Part shown: one piece after another, positions 1 to 13,220 of the stretch
Layout of the letters: the number at the start of each line of letters is the position of its first letter
Numbering within the stretch: position 1 is the stretch's first letter
Assembly: GCA_014529385.2 (NCBI GenBank)
Contig: CM043943.1
Coordinates: 100,587,355 to 100,651,354, forward strand
From: Adiantum capillus-veneris
Taxonomy: Eukaryota; Streptophyta; Polypodiopsida; Polypodiales; Pteridaceae
Direction: 5' to 3'
Length of the DNA stretch: 64,000 nucleotides
Notes under the pieces: generated by a model
What the model saw: only the letters and a program-made list of their open reading frames with translations
Told to the model about the DNA's origin: nothing
The model's database searches: none
Translations under genes and position numbers: made by a program

Positions 1-2144
1 AGCGTTTACGTATACGACTTACATGAAATACCGGATGGACACGAGCGTGCGTAGGTAACGCAAGTTTGTAGGCCCTATCATCAACTCGCTTGAGTATCTT
101 GAATGGCCCACAATAACGTGGAGATAATTTGGGTGTAGGTCTAGTCTTCAGACTTTCTGAATGCTCTGGCACACGCAAATATACCTCTTCCCCTTCCGTG
201 AAGGTAACTTGCCGACGTTTCTCATTAGCATACTTTTTATACCGATCCTGTGCTTGTCGAACATTTTGACGAGCAAGTCTTAGCATGTCCATATGATCTT
301 GGAGAAACTCCTTGACATGTTGGAGCTTCTCAATTGCCAACCCCACCGTCACTGGTGATCTAGGTTGAAAACCATACATAAGCTTGAATGGACTAAAACC
401 AGTTGTAACATGCTTAGCACTATTATATGCAAACTCAAGAATAGGAAGATAATCCTCCTAATCTGATTGCTTCTTGCTAACGTATTCTCGTAGCATATCC
501 TCTAGCACTTGGTTGACTCGTTCCGTCTGACCATCCGTTTCAGGGTGATCAGTCGTACTTAAATTAAGTTGTGTACCCAATCGTTTAAAAACAGCCCTCC
601 AAAAATGACTGTTAAACTTGGGATCACGATCACTCACAATGTTACTTGGCAATCCATACAACCTATAAAGATTGTCCACAAATAACTTTGCTAATTGTGG
701 AGTCTTAATGGTTGACTTGGTTGGAATAAACCAACAAAGTTTAGTCAACCAGTCTACGACCACCCATACCGAGTCATGTCCTCGAATAGTGGTTGGTAAA
801 CCCACAATAAAATCCATGGAGATACTTTCCCATTTACCATTGGGAATCTCTAAAGGATGTAAGAGTCCTCCTTATTTCAGACGCTCTGCTTTATTAACTT
901 GACATTTTTGGCAATGCAAGACATAGTCTTGAACATACCCATGCAAACCTGGCCAGTAAAACTATCGTCTTACGAGTCCATAAGTTTTCTTAATTCCCGG
1001 GTGCCGTGCACTTGGACTATCGTGACATTCATAAATAATTTGGCGCCGAATGTCCGCGTCCGTCAGTATACACACTCTCCCGTTGTGGAGTAGGTACCCG
1101 TCATCTATGGAAAAATTCTTCCATCTCTGCAGTTCATCACTCGAAAGAGGAGAACTGGGTGTGGAGGAAACAAAATCACTACCAACATTGGAGTGAGAAG
1201 GATCCCTCTTTCTAACATAGCTCCACACCTTGGAGTATGTAGTATCATGGTCGCACTTACCTTTGAGAGATTCCAAAAACTCACTCTGCAATTCCGTGAA
1301 AAGGAGAGAGTTGATCTCTGGCATTTGGCTGAGAGCATCAGCCACTACATTGTACCGCCCTTTGCGATATCATAGCTTGGCATCATACTCCTGAAGAATC
1401 TCAGCCCCCTTGGCCTTGCGACCCTTCAAATCACTTTGTTGTGTGAACCACTTGATGCTTTCATGGTCAAACACAATCTCGAGCTGTGCACCATACAAAT
1501 AATGTCACCATGTCTTTAAAGCAGACACTATTGCATAGAGCTCTCGTTCGTAAGCAGAGTAATTCTGCTGTGCTGAATCCAGCTTCTTGCTTTCAAATGC
1601 AATTGGCCTTCCCTCCTGCAGAAGGATTGCTCCAATTGCACGATTACTAGCATCCGTTTCCAAAACAAATGGCTTTAAGGGATCCACAATAGCCAAAACA
1701 GGAGCTGTGGCTAATGTGTCCTTAAGTTTGTCAAAACTTTGCTGTTGTTCTTATCCCCACTGAAAGGTCTTGCCCTTGGCTTTCAGCTGATCTGTCATGG
1801 GAACAGCAATATGGGCATAGTTTTTAACGAATCGACGATAAAAACCTGCAAAGCCTAAAAAAATATGGAGCTCTTCCATGTTTTTGGGAGAGGGCCACCT
1901 CCGAATGGCATCCACCTTGGATTGATCCATGTGTAACCCTGCAGCCAAAATAACATGCCCCAAGTAGTGAATTTCCTCCTTGAGAAAATCACATTTGGAT
2001 TCCTTGGCATATAACTGATTTTGGCGTAGCAAATGAAACACTTGTTTCAAATGTGCTAAGTGCTCTTCTTCAGTGGCACTATATACAAGAATTTGATCGA
2101 GGAGAACGATAACAAACTTTTCCAAGTATGGTCTCAAGACACTA
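1..2144 (-). mobile_element. Ty3/gypsy element A, C-terminal half of pol (left of the 38-kb insertion)
   Basis: This minus-strand fossil carries the later part of a Ty3/gypsy pol region. From right to left it shows the second half of a reverse transcriptase (about 2140-1750), RNase H (about 1696-1505), the integrase zinc-binding HPGIKKTYG region (near 1000) and the integrase core with SDRDPKF and the HPETDGQTERVNQ signature (817-458). About 450 bases of presumed integrase tail follow to the window edge, and the 3' LTR must lie outside the window. The other half of the same element is at 40371-43841, and the 38-kb DNA element separates the two. It is broken, with several interruptions, and it is older than the insertion it carries. 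Confidence 0.9.
2141..2144. repeat. Left copy of target-site duplication ACTA
   Basis: ACTA lies directly outside the left TIR tip and recurs outside the right tip at 40371-40374. A 3-base reading (ACT) would shift the left tip by one base and spoil the match of the two tips, so four bases is preferred. Confidence 0.75.
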
Positions 2145-2174
2145 AAGACCATAGTAGGTAAAGTGGGAAAATCC
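2145..2174 (+). repeat. Left terminal inverted repeat of the 38-kb element
   Basis: It begins AAGACCATAGTAGGTAAAG. Aligned without gaps to the reverse complement of 40341-40370, the first nine bases are identical and about 21 of the first 27 match. An AAAGTGGGAAAA motif at 2160-2171 recurs inverted at 40271-40282. Confidence 0.8.
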
Positions 2175-2579
2175 CAATTCCCAGGTTGGACAACTTTCAA
2201 TATATCATGTACAAAATATAGAGATTTTGTCAAAAATTTGAGTTTTCTTAAGGTCTCATTCCACTTTATGCACATACAATACACAATGAAAACAACTAAA
2301 GTACCATGGTTTCAATCAATTGGATTATTAGGAGACGAGTATATTGCATCCATTATCGTTGTCTATGTCCTACTGTCCTACCTACAACTTATCTCAACAT
2401 GGAGAGCTTGGTTTCTAGGTCCACAACTTGTCCAAGTTAATGTAAAAGTGACTCAAGGTTCACAACTTGTGAAAGCAAGGATCCATTGAGGAATACAATC
2501 CACTTGGCTATTTTTCCTTAATTTATTGCATGTGACATTCAAGCAAGGTCCACTTCTAATCTATAACTTCTTAATTTGA
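2175..2579. other. Left subterminal region of the 38-kb element
   Basis: AT-rich sequence with no convincing gene. It contains a small dyad (GGGAAAATCCC) next to the TIR and two stray copies of the satellite core near 2420 and 2460, in the opposite orientation to the main left array. Confidence 0.5.
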
Positions 2580-4060
2580 GGCATGGGGCATACATAAAAT
2601 ATGTAGCATATGCTCTATTGACTCATAGGAAGGTTGGTTTCAAGGTGCACTTATCCATGCTAGCCTATCTTGGAGAAATGATGGAGCTTGCTTCTCTCCT
2701 TGTTTCAATGGAGACTAGCTTGGACAAGTGGTGGACCTTTGCTTCTCTCTATGTTTCAATAGAGTTAGCTTGGACAAGTGGTGATCTTGGAACAAAACCC
2801 CCATGTAAAACATATCATGGGTATTCCAAGTGATTAGAAAGATTACCATTTAAGATATAACCTTATAGGTTGGACAAATGGAGCTTGGCTTGGAGAAATG
2901 GTGGACCTTTGATTCTCTCCATGTTTCAATGGAGCCTATCTTGGATAAATGGTGGAGCTTGCTTCTGTCCATGTTTCGATGGAGCCTAGCTTGAACAGTT
3001 GGTGGACCTTTGCTTCTCTCTATGTTTCAATAGAGTTAGCTTAGACACGTGGTGGATCTTCAAAATAAGCCAACTACTATCAATGTTTCCTAGCTTGGAC
3101 AAGTGGTGGAGTGTTTCTCTACTCCATGTTTCAATGGATCTTAGCTTGGACAAGTGTTGGACCTTAAAACAAAAACCCCATGTACAACATAGAATGGATT
3201 TTCTAGATTTCAATGGAGTCTAGATTTAACAAATGGTGGAACTTGTCTTCATCCATGTTTCAATGAAACTAGCTTGGACAAGTGGTGGACCTTGTAACAA
3301 ACCCCCCCATGTACAACATATCATTGGTTTTCTAAGTGATGGGAAGGAATACCATTCAAGATATAAACTTATAGCTTGGATAAGTAGTTGACTTTAAAAC
3401 CAAATTCATCATAATACAATGAAATATAGGTTAGCCAATTCCTAAATCTTGAGACCAAACCTCCCATGCTATTAGAGATAATATATTGGATAAGTGGTGG
3501 ACCTTCTATTATTTTCCCATGCCTAGTTTAGACTACCGTACACTTTGCAGCTATAAAGGTTGGACGAGTTGTGGAGCCTTGTTTCTATCCATGTTTTAAT
3601 GGATCCTAGCTTGGACAAGTGGTGGACCTTGGAAAAAAGCTTCCATGTACAACAATATATGAGGTTTTCCATGTTTTAATGGAACCTATCTTGGACAAAT
3701 TGTGAATCTTGCTTCTCTCCATGTTGATTTTGGAACTACCTTAGACAAGTGGTGGAGCTTTGCTTTTCTACTCTTCATAATACAATGAAGTATACGTTGG
3801 TTACATGGTGAATCTTAAGGCCAAACCTCCCATTTTACTAGAGATGATAGGTTGGACAAGTGGATCAACCTTCTATCATTTCTCCATGACTATATTGGAC
3901 AATTAGTAGACCTAACATCTCTCTATGTTGTCTAGAGATAAGCTTGGACAAGTGATGGACCCTGCTTCTCTCTTCCCTTGGTTTACTAGTTTGAAGACTC
4001 AGTATATATACTTTCTTAGATCTAGCTTGAACAAGTGGTGGACCTTGTATCCACAATCTT
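2580..4060. repeat. Satellite array, left arm part 1
   Basis: Tandem and interspersed copies of a roughly 50-base unit centred on TGGACAAGTGGTGGACCTT, the reverse complement of GGTCCACCACTTGTCC. Units alternate with phrases such as ATGTTTCAATGGAGCCTAGC. Short open frames across it (for example translations rich in DKWWT) are read-throughs of the repeat and not genes. This is the same family as the arrays in the right arm but inverted. Confidence 0.9.
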
Positions 4061-4817
4061 AATTCATTACAAAAAAGTATATGAAAAAATAACATAGGAA
4101 TCTTGGTTTGAAGGTCAAGCAATTAGGTTCCAAATGCACATAATAATATATTTTCCACCCATAATAAAAGAAAGTTAAATATGTTATTACCAAATTGACA
4201 AAGGTAACGTCTAAGAATTCTAGCTTTGCATCTTGTCAGATCTAAATCTTCATCAAGGCGACATGCATGTATACATCAACTTTCAAGCCATTCAAGAATA
4301 CATGCACTTAGATTCCATAGTTTTGTTTTCAAAGTCTTTTAGGTTCTAAAACTCTTTCACGTAAAGTATGTAATGACAAAATTCTTGAAGCAAACATTTG
4401 TGCCCAAGAAAAAGATCCCTCTCACATATTTAAAGTCCATGAATTCTCTGATCCATACTTACAAGTTTTATTTTGACATCAAACATCAATTCTCTCATAG
4501 TTACAAATAAATGCAACCTCGATATGAATTGACAAAAAATGAATTTCTTTTACTATATGAACCAACATAGGCCCCAATCAAATAAAAAATGAGTCTCCAA
4601 AAATTTGGGTGCACTCTAGCAATACATCAGAGTCCCCTTACAATAGGATGCACTCCAATAGTACATTGAAGTCCCCTTAGAGTAGGGTGCACTCCATTCA
4701 AGTGTTCATAAAATTGACACACCTTTGTTTTTTTATAAAAAAGACTATATCAAATTATACAAATATTGAAAGATACACACTCGAATTAAAAAAGCATCTT
4801 ATGGCCATATTAATTAT
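4061..4817. other. Non-satellite spacer downstream of HAD exon B
   Basis: AT-rich sequence with no recognisable gene. At about 4607-4700 there are three imperfect copies of a roughly 40-45-base unit containing GTGCACTCC and AGTCCCCTTA. The spacer lies 3' of the stop of the 5594-4818 exon, so it may hold that transcript's 3' UTR. Confidence 0.45.
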
Positions 4818-5594
4818 TCAATTCTTTCGTGTTGACAAGTACACACCAAGGACATAATTTGTCTCAGAATCACTATACTGATTTACAATTGTGTTGTATG
4901 TATAGACTCTCTTATCTCTTGCATACAACCATCCTACCAACCATGGAATTATGGTTCTCTGTAAGAAGTTTTGAAGTTGCTCGGAAGTTTGCCTCCACAT
5001 CTTTGGAAATATAAGATATGTCCCTGGCATGTTCCACATCACCCTATATGGAGTGTCATAAAAAATTTAAGGTATTGTTTGCATCCAAATCCTCAAATAT
5101 CTTCCAAATATCACTCAAATTTTTGTGATAAACCCTTGTAAATCCTAACATAATATTTGGATTTTGGCAATTTTTGTTACTCATAAACACCTTGAACTTG
5201 GTATACTGCTCAGGAAAACATTTTTGTGTGATGCGTTGCACCCTTGTTAAGTTATAGCAACTCCATATCCATAGCTCAAACTATTCAGCACAAAAATCCA
5301 AAAAACTTTGTGCATCTGGTCGCACCACATGATAAACTTCATCTTTATCCTCCACAAGTCGCATGTGTTGAGCCCAAGATGGCATAGAATCTCCATGTTT
5401 CATTTCAATTGTCTTGAGAAGTAACCCCTCTAGATCCAAGATAAGTACTCTTTTGATGTCCTTGAAAGAAAGTGGTAGGTGATAAGGAGGTGATTCATTC
5501 CTTGGACAAGGTCTTGGAGGAGGTTGGATGGGTAATTCAATAGTTTTCTTCAATTTATGCCAGCATATAGCCAATCCATTTTTCTGTAATGGTT
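4818..5594 (-). pseudogene. FCP1/NIF-like HAD domain exon B (terminal exon)
   Basis: The exon starts after an acceptor (TTTAATTTCAG) at 5596-5595. Reading on, there is a proline-rich linker, then RVLILDLEGLLLKT, which matches the first HAD motif of plant FCP1/NIF-like phosphatases, with Glu at the second acid position. FELWIWSCYN (motif II region) follows, and then KNLSDIW, NTL and DTPYRVMWNMPGTYLIF, which fit the C-terminal HAD motif around the acidic DDSPY site. It ends with its own stop at 4818. HAD phosphatases of this class dephosphorylate serine residues of nuclear proteins; whether this one is active is unknown. At least one in-frame stop and one frame change are present. The first codon needs one base from an upstream exon, the same phase as the SET exon and HAD exon A. 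There is no obvious start codon of its own. Confidence 0.65.
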
Positions 5595-5849
5595 CTGAAA
5601 TTAAAGAACAAGAACACTTAATGCAAACACAACAATAGAAATGAGTTTTACATTGTCTACCCTAAGGTTTTATTAGATACCAAAATCCATCTATGATCTA
5701 CTCATTAATAGAAATAAAGTCAAATTAAAATCCTGACTCTTTTTTATGCTACACTCTCTCTTAGTCTCAATACCATGGAGGTCAATTAGACTTAAGTCAA
5801 CTAATAACTACTACTTGTTGTTAAAGGTATGCTTGAAGTGCATGAGGCT

Positions 5850-8800
5850 TAACCAATGCTCTAGTGTAGAATGGGTATTTAGGTCTCAAGGTCTACCACT
5901 TATCCAAGCAAAGATCCATTTAGATATGAAAACCCAATTTTTCTTAATATAATGATATAGAGTGGACAAGTGGTGAATCCTGAGAACAAACCACTCATGC
6001 TACTAGGGATAATAGGTTGGACAAGTGGTGGACCTTGAATGTAAACCCCCATGTACCCACTTATCCAAGCAAGATCCATTTAGATATGAAAACCCAATTT
6101 TCTCTTAATATAATGATATAGAGTGGACAAGTGGTGAATCCTGAGAACAAACCACTCATGCTACTAGGGATAATAGGTTGGACAAGTGGTGGACCTTGAA
6201 TGTAAACCCCCCATGTACAAAGTATCAGGAGTTTGGGTATTTCAATCGACTCTACATCTTCGAGACATGGTGGATCTTACTTCTCCTCCATGTTTCAATG
6301 GAGTCTATCTTGGATAAATGGTGGAGCATCATTCTCTCCATGTTTCTAATGGAGCCTAGCTTGGACAAGTGGTGGACGTTTGTTTCTCTCTATGTTTGAA
6401 TAGATTTAGCTTGGACAAGTGGTGGACCTTGGAACAAAAAATCCCCATGTAAAACATATCATGACATTACAATGGTGAGAAAAAATACCATTCAAAATAA
6501 ACCTTATGGTTGACAAGGGTGGACCTTTAACACCCAATTATTTATTAATATAATGACATGAGAGTGGACAGTGTGAAATCTGCGACCAACCTACTAGGAC
6601 AAGTTAGGTTGGACAAGTGGTGGGACCTTGCATGCAATAGGAATAATTTGGTAGTAAGGTCCATGTTTCAATGGAGCCTAGCTTGGAAAAGTGGTAGACC
6701 TTTGTTTCTCTCTATGTTTCAATAGAATTAGCTTGGACAAGTGGTGAACCTTGGAACAAAACCCCCATGTAAAGCATGTCATGGGCATTACAAGTGGTGA
6801 GAAAAAATACCATTCAAGGTATAACCTTATAGGCTGGACAAGTGGTGGACCTTAGCACCCAATTCCTCTTATTATAATGACATAGAGTGGAAAAGTGGTG
6901 AATTGTGAGACCAAACCTACTAGGGATAATAGGGTGGAAAAATGGTGAATTGTGAGACCAAACCTACTAGGGATAATAGGGTGGACAAATGGTTGACCTT
7001 GAATGTAAATCAGCAAAGTACAAAATATCATGGGTTTTGCGTATTTCAATGGAGCCTAGCATATAGGATACATGGTGGAACTTACTTATGTCCATGTTTT
7101 AATGGAGCCTATCTAGGAGAAATGGTGGAGGTTCCTTCTCTCCATGTTTCAATGGAGCCTAGCTTGGACAAGTCGTGGACCTTTGTTTATCTCTATGTTT
7201 AAATATGGTTAGCTTGGACAAGTGGTGGATCTTGGAATGAAACTCCCATGTAAAACATATCATGGGCATTTCAAGTGGCGAGAAAGGATACCATTTAAGA
7301 TATAACCTTATAGGTTGGACAAGTGGTGGACCTTAACACAATATAATGACATAGAGTGTACAAGTGGTGAATCTTGAAACCAAACCACTCATGCTACTAG
7401 GGATAATAGGTTAAACAAGTGGTGGGCCTTGAAATAAAACCCCCTAGAGTGTTTCAATGGAGCCTAGCTTGGAAACATGGTAAAGCTTGCTTCTCTCCAT
7501 GTTTCAATGCAGCCTATCTTGGATAAATGGTGGAGCATCATTCTCTCCATGTTTCAATGGAGCCTAGCTTGGACAAGTGGTGGATCTTTATTTCTCTCTA
7601 TGTTTGAATAGAGTTATCTTGGAAAAGTGGTGGACCTTGGAACAAAACCCCCATGTAAAACATATCATGGGCATTACAAGTGGTGAGGAAAAATACCATT
7701 TAATACATAACCTTATAGGTTGGACAAGTGGTGGACCTTAACACCCAATTATTCTTAATATAATGACATAGAGTGGATAAGTGGTGAACTTGGGACCAAA
7801 CCTACTAGGGAAATAGGTTCGACAAGTGGTGGACCTTGAATGTAAACCCCCCATGTACAAAATATCACTCATGCTACTAGAAATAATTTGGTATTAAGGT
7901 CCATGTTTTAATGCACCCTAGCTTGGAAAAGTGGTGGACCTTTGTTTCTCTCTATGTTTCAATAGATTTATCTTGGACAAGTGGTGGACCTTGGAACAAA
8001 ACCCCCATGTAAATCATGTCATGGGCATTACAAGTGGTGAGAAAAAATACCATTCAATCTATAACATTATAGGTTGGACAAGTAGTGGACCTTAACACCC
8101 AATTCCTCTTAATATAATGACATAGAGTGGACAAGTGGTGAATCATGAGACCAAACCTACTAGGGATAATAGGTTGGACAAGTGGTGAACCTTGAATGTA
8201 AACCCCCCATGTACAAAATATTATGGGTATTGGGTATTTCAATGGAGCCTAGAAACTTGGAGACATGGTGGAGCTTATTTCTCTCCATGTTTCAATGGAG
8301 CCTATCTAGGAGAAATAGTGGAGGTTCCTTCTCTCCATGTTTCAATGAGCCTAGCTTGGACAAGTGGTGGACCTTTCTTTCTCTATATGTTTTAATAGAG
8401 TTAGCTTGGACAAGTGGTGGACCTTTCTTTCTCTATATGTTTTAATAGAGTTAGCTTGGACAAGTGGTGGACCTTGGAATGAAACCCCCATGTAAAACAT
8501 ATCATGAGCATTTCAAGTGGTGAGAAAGGATACCATTTAAAATATAACATTATAGGTTGGACAATTGGTGGACCTTAACACATAGTTCTTCTTAATATAA
8601 TGACATAGAGTGTACAAGTGGTGAATCTTGAGACCAAACCACTCGTGCTACTAGGGATAATAGGTTGGACAAGTGGTGGACCTTGAATGTAAACCCCTCA
8701 TGTACAAAATTATGGGTTTAGGGTATTTCAATGGAGCCTAGCTTGGAGACATGGTGGAGATTGCTTCTCTCAATTGTTCAATGGAACCTATCTTGGAGAA

Positions 8801-10720
8801 ATGGTGGATCATCCTTCTCTCCATGTTTCAATGGAGCCTACCTTGGACAAGTGGTGGACCTTTGCTTCTCTCTATGTTTCAATAGAGTTAGCTTGGACAA
8901 GTGGTGGGTCTTGGAACAAAACCCCTTTGTAAAACATAGCATGGACATTACAAGTGATAAGGAAAAATATCATTCAAGATATAACCTTACAGGTTGGAAA
9001 AGTGGTGATGGACCTTGACAAGTGGTGAAGGATACCATTTAAGATATACCCTTATAGGTTGGACAAGTGGTGGACCTTAACACCCAGTTATTCTTAATAT
9101 AATGACATAGAGTGGATAAGTGGTGAATATTAAGACCAAACCACTCATGCTACTAGGTATAATACGTTAGAGAAGTGGTAGACCTTGAATGTAAACACCC
9201 CATGTACAAAATATCATGGTTTTAGGGTGTTTCAATGGAGCCTAGAATCTTGGAGACATGGTAGATCTTGATTCTTTCCATGTTTGAATGACACTTATCT
9301 TGGAAAAATGATGGAGGTTACTTCTCTCCATGCTTCAATGGAGCCTAGCTTTGACAAGTGGTGAACCTTTGCTTCTCTCTATGTTTGAATAGAGTTAGCT
9401 TGGACAAGTGGTGGACCTTTTCTTCTCTCTATGTTTGAATAGAGTTAGCTTGGACAAGTGGTGGACCTTGGAATGAAACCCCCATGTAAAACATATCATG
9501 GGCATTTCAAGTAGTGAGAAAGGATACCATTTAAGATATAACCTTATAGGTTGGACAAGTGGTGGACCTTAATACATAGCTCTTCCTAATATAATGACAT
9601 AGAGTGTACAAGTGGTGTATCTTGAGACCAAACCACTCGTGCTACTAGGGATAATAGGTTAGACAAGTAGTGGGCCTTGAAATAAAACCCCCCATGTACA
9701 AAATAAAATGGGTTTAGGGTATTTAAATGGATCCTAGCTTATGTTTCAATGAAGCCTATCTTGGAGAAATGATGGAGCATCCCTTCTCTCCATGTTTCAA
9801 TATAGCTTAGCTTTGGACAAGTGGTGGATCTTTGGTTCTCTCTATGTTTCAATAGAGTTAGCTTGGACAAGTGGTGGACGTTGAAACAAAACTCCCATGT
9901 AAAACATATCATGGGTAGTTCAAGTTGTGAGAAAAAAAACCATTTTAAATATTAAACCTTATAGGTGGGACAAGTGGTGGACCTTAACACCCAATCCTTT
10001 TTAATACAATGACATAGAGTGGACAAGTGGTGAATCTTGAGACCAAAGCTATCAAGCTACTAGGGATACTAGGTTGGACAAGTGGTGGTTCTTGAATGTA
10101 CATCCCCTATGTACAAAATATCATGGGTTTAGGGTGTTTCAATGGAGTGTCTAGCATATTGGAGACGGGTGGAGCTTGCTTCGCTCCATGTTTCAAGTGG
10201 TGGACCTTCAATTATTTTCCCATACCTAGTTGAGACAACCCATACACTTTGCAAACTCTAAAGGTTGGACGAGTGGTGGAGCTTTGTTTATTTCCATGTT
10301 TTAATGGATCCTAGCTTGGACAAGTGGTGGAACTTGGAAAAAAAAGTCCCCCTGTACAACATAGCTGAGTTTTTTCATGTTTTAATGGAAGAGAGATTTG
10401 ACAAATGGTGGAGCTTTCTTATCTCCATGTGGATTTTAGAACTAGCTTGGACAAGTGGTGGAGCTTTTCTTTTTCTACTCTTCATAATACAATGATGTAT
10501 AGGTTGGTTACATGGTGAATCTTAAGGCCAAACCTCCCATCTTACTAGAGATGATAGGTTGGACAAGTGTTCAACCTTCTATCATTTCTCCATGCCTATA
10601 ATTAGACAATTAGTAGAACTAGCATCTTTCTATGTTGTCTAGAGCTGAGCTTGGACAAGTAGTGGACCTTGCTACTCTCTTCCCTTGGTTTATTAGTTTG
10701 AAGACTCATTATATATACTT
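5850..10720. repeat. Satellite array, left arm part 2 (higher-order repeat)
   Basis: A continuous array of the TGGACAAGTGGTGGACCTT satellite. A higher-order unit can be followed by the phrase ATAATGACATAGAGTG, which recurs at roughly 340-500-base spacing from about 6110 to 10010. Each unit contains the reverse complement of the modules seen in the 24.8-32.5 kb array. Near 6000-6180 a roughly 120-base block is directly duplicated. The array lies between HAD exon A (stop at 11662) and HAD exon B (acceptor at 5595), so it would be intronic or intergenic for minus-strand transcripts. The 255 bases between 5595 and 5850 look like unique intron sequence. Confidence 0.9.
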
Positions 10721-11661
10721 GCTTAGATCTATATAATTACTCATTAGTTAGGTTACAAGTAGGTATGTAATTTGTTAGCCCCAAGGGACTTTGAATATTG
10801 AATAGTAAGAAAGTCAAGTGCTGGTTTGAAGATATTTTGCTTATCTAAACTAGACTCTAACTCAATAATAAGTCTCTTAAGTTCCACGAATTGTCCTATC
10901 TAGGCTCCAAAAGAGTCTTAATTGGTTTGTGCTAGATTCTAACTTCCTTGATGGGGTAGAATCCTAGAAAAATGAGGCACTATAAGTTTTACCTTAGCTC
11001 AAATGGATTTTCACTTAAACTAGACTGCAATTTGGCACTCTAGTATCTTTGTCTTGATGGAGTTTAACACTAGATACATAGTAGTGATATTTAAGCTTCA
11101 TGTCTCTTCACTTGATCGAGATATGAGACCATACTTTCAAGGTCACCACTTGTCTTACCTAAAGACCAATGTGAGACATGGGAGCAAGAAATCCATCCGA
11201 TATTGTTTTAAGGACTATTACATAGACAATCAATAAACTTAAGTAAAGCAAAAAGACTTGGATCTTTCACAATTAATAACTTAAGTAAAGCCAAAAAGAC
11301 TTGGATCTTTGACAGTTTTTTTCAAACTAAAAAAGCACAATCTCATGCTAACAAAACTATAAATCACAATTGAAAGTTTTGAACGAGAAAAAGATCAGCA
11401 ATCTTATAAGAAGGATATTTTTCATTTCATTTGATGATTACAAACTAAAAGAAAGTCTCTCAAGAAATTGATAAACAAAAAATGTAGGTGACTGCTTCAT
11501 TATTTTGAGCAAACATATCAAAATCTCTATTGATTGAGCTCCATCTAGTAGTATCCTTTGTAAGATCCTACAGGAAGGAATAAAAAGAAAGATTTGTTAG
11601 ATACCATGCACATGAGTGTTCAAGTATGTGTATCAAGAATATAGGACATGTCACTAGTACC
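10721..11661. other. Spacer 3' of HAD exon A
   Basis: AT-rich unique sequence with eroded satellite traces (for example near 11140). A roughly 40-base direct duplication containing AAAAAGACTTGGATCTTT lies at about 11233-11315. No gene was recognised. Confidence 0.4.
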
Positions 11662-12499
11662 TTATGGTTGCTTTCTATCCAGCCTTAGAAGATTGTTCTC
11701 AGCTTTCACCTTATTTATATAAGCCTTTGCTGTGGTTTCCTTCAAAACTCCTTTTGTGTTACAACCCAATTGCCTAGCTAAAGTGGTCAATTGTGACGCC
11801 TTCATGCTTTCAATGGGTGTACGCTCCTTTGCTAAGATCTCTTGTATTTGGGCTCTTCTCATTTCATTGCGGTGGCTTGTGTCACTTGCATTTTCAATGA
11901 TAGTTTCATCCCTGTCACCTTTTGCAGGTGGTATTCTTCTTGTAAAGAACACCTTAGCTGACCAAACATCATTTTTCTGCTTCCAATACTCCATGATTTG
12001 TTTGTATTCACTATCATTTTTCACTATAGGTTGTCCATAACGATTAGAAGCAATTAAATCACGCACATCCCTTCTCTCATCAAGCTGAATCAAGTATGGC
12101 AGTAGCTCCTCCAAGAGCATATTGTCAACCATCTTCTCAGCATCAAATTGTGGTGGAAAAATGCAATTGTTTGCTGGTGAAATACATCCCTTGTAAGGAG
12201 AGTCATCAATAAGCACTGTTCTTTGTGGATCACATTCAAACCCCATGGCAATTTTGGCTAGAGGCTTGAACATTGCCTCAACGTTTGGATTGTCGGGTCT
12301 AAACAATTTTTGAGTTTGAGCGGTGTAGCAAACATCTTGCGACCAAATTGCAAAGAAAGGAAATGTATCCTCAGCTAAGTTGTTTAGTGCTGCAAGGATT
12401 TGATACACATTATTCCTAGTAGCTGTCGACCAAATTGCAACATTAAACCTCTGTAAAATAGTCTTCAAGAATTGGATGCAACCTGGCTTGAGTATAATA

Positions 12500-12583
12500 T
12501 GTTAGGAAATAAGACGTAGCTAAATAGATAATTGAGTAGATTACTTAATGGAGAAAGACAGATTTACATACACGAGATTATAG

Positions 12584-12628
<45 letters not shown>

Positions 12629-13175
12629 CACGATATACGTGGTTCACCCAATGTGGGCTACGTCCACGGGAAAGCAGCCACTCAATGGATTTAGTACTTC
12701 AAAACAAGAAGTAATTTACAAAGGGATTATACCCTTAATGGAGCTCCCGCCTTGCTTCACTCTCACCACCTCACACTAACCTTGTTGCATCAACTTCACA
12801 CTATGAAATGTGTGTAGAAATGGCCTCCTTTTATAGGCCAAAAGGGCTGCCCTCTCTTATGAGAGACAGCCATGTGTAGCCGCCCTTGTGGGAATAAGTC
12901 CAAATCAGACCCTCCAATCCGCCCTTGTGTGGCCGCCCTTGAGAAGACAAGTGCGCTTTTGAATTCGGCCACCGGCCATTGAATTCGGCCACAGGCCACC
13001 GGCCATTTGACTTCCGACCACCGGCCACCGGCCATTGACTTCCGACCACCGGCCATCAGTCATTGACTACCGGCCACCGGCCAACCGACCGGTTGTTTTC
13101 CGACCGGTTGACTTCCGACCACCGGCCATCGGCCATTGACTACCGGCCACCGGCCAACCGACCGGTTGTTTTCCG
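12500..13175 (-). repeat. Copia 3' LTR (left)
   Basis: It starts TGTTAGGAAATAAGACG, contains an AG microsatellite near 12586-12622 and a block of GGCCACCGGCCAT-type short tandem repeats (about 12960-13170). It matches the right LTR base for base over most of this span. Open frames reading MAGGR...WPV here are translations of the short repeats. Confidence 0.85.
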
Positions 13176-13220
13176 ACCACTCTCCAAACCAAACCTGTGA
13201 CTGCTTTCCATTCTGGCTTC

